Origin: Candidatus Paceibacterota bacterium
Lineage (GTDB): Bacteria > Verrucomicrobiota > Verrucomicrobiia > Limisphaerales > UBA8199
Reading direction: 5' to 3'
Length of the DNA stretch: 32,414 nucleotides
Assembly (NCBI GenBank): GCA_035452965.1
Contig: DAOTCE010000049.1
Span: 1-32,414 of the forward strand
The notes beneath the pieces were generated by a model. It had not been told where the DNA came from. It searched no databases and saw only the letters and a list, made by a program, of their open reading frames with translations. The translations under genes and the position numbers were made by a program. Below, piece after piece: positions 32,364 to 32,414 of the stretch. Position 1 is the stretch's first letter; every line of letters starts with the position of its first letter.

Positions 32364-32414
32364 ATCGGGTAGGAGGTGAGGGTTAGAACCTCACCGTCCT
32401 CCCACACCACCGGA
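32364..32414 (-). mobile_element. Group II intron, 3' end (domain V tail and domain VI)
   Basis: Reading the minus strand from the window edge: TCCGG resembles the 3' strand of domain V, followed by the GTGGTGTGGGAGGAC linker and domain VI. Domain VI has an inner stem GGTGAGG/CCTCACC with loop TTCTAAC and an outer stem GGGAGGA against TCCTACCC, in which one A is bulged. That A (position 32370) is the seventh base from the 3' end CCCGAT, the standard branch-point position of group II introns, and the end AT fits the AY rule. The intron is in the same orientation as the M48 gene, as needed for splicing. The rest, including any reverse transcriptase, lies beyond the window. Confidence 0.82.

Noticed and set aside
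1..32414. CRISPR arrays, transposases, phage genes, rRNA
   Set aside because: Looked for; no regularly spaced direct repeats, transposase, integrase or rRNA signatures found apart from the intron end at the window edge.
32364..32414. Simple frameshift or truncation of the M48 gene as explanation for the stop upstream of the exon
   Set aside because: The upstream sequence forms a complete domain VI with bulged A at -7 and CCCGAT end, which a frameshift would not explain.

Overview
The window looks like chromosomal DNA from a high-GC member of the Verrucomicrobia (PVC group). The clearest marker is a 51-residue basic protein (31083-31238) of the small family I know from Chlamydiae and Verrucomicrobia. 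The rest fits: Tat-exported Gfo/Idh/MocA oxidoreductases, DUF6807, ThuA and LamG proteins, a DUF6941 protein, many genes without a clear Shine-Dalgarno, and an envelope-heavy gene content. Genus is not resolved.

Layout. (1) 1-54: 3' part of a tRNA-Val(CAC), then about 1.3 kb with no recognisable gene but with a 4 x 11 bp tandem repeat. (2) 1331-16059: a glycoside or sugar-acid utilisation island. The two halves of the plant Tm-1 architecture are encoded as separate genes (TIM-barrel PEP-hydrolase-like, and Tm-1-like/UPF0261) with a secreted LamG-ThuA protein between them. Next come a secreted HEAT-repeat protein, a Tat-exported Gfo/Idh/MocA oxidoreductase, a reverse-strand pair (DUF6807 and aldose 1-epimerase), a GH106-like secreted protein and a Tat-exported GH10-like/DUF187 protein. 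(3) 15989-19257 (minus): clpS, a DUF2017-like gene and aat, which form a compact bacterial N-degron module, followed by a GMC oxidoreductase with a cysteine cluster. (4) 19508-21064: purH. (5) 21083-25768 (minus): exopolysaccharide export, with an outer-membrane beta-barrel, a Wzc-type tyrosine autokinase, a Wza-type lipoprotein and a tail-anchored FHA protein. (6) 26095-32414 (minus): a long tightly packed run in transcription order M48 peptidase, DUF1294, small basic protein, RluB-like pseudouridine synthase, SH3 protein, folD, DUF6941, membrane protein, TPR-LysM lipoprotein.

Most notable structures. The last 51 bases (32364-32414, minus) read as the 3' end of a group II intron: a domain VI hairpin with a bulged adenosine exactly seven nucleotides from a CCCGAT end. 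It sits directly before the C-terminal exon of an M48 peptidase, so the intron appears to separate the third zinc ligand from the HExxH motif outside the window. The 514 bp gap at 31239-31752 is rich in palindromes, including a perfect spacer-less 54 bp palindrome (31502-31555), a 19 bp operator-like palindrome and a nested REP-like hairpin, upstream of a good predicted promoter for the small basic protein.

How the genes may work together. The island could oxidise glycosides at C3 (Gfo/Idh/MocA with ThuA, by analogy with ThuA/ThuB), cleave them with secreted hydrolases, interconvert anomers with the epimerase, and process products with the Tm-1-type pair; this is inference from family context. 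ClpS and Aat are known partners in N-degron proteolysis. The EPS genes carry export and regulation functions but no glycosyltransferase, so the biosynthetic genes must lie elsewhere.
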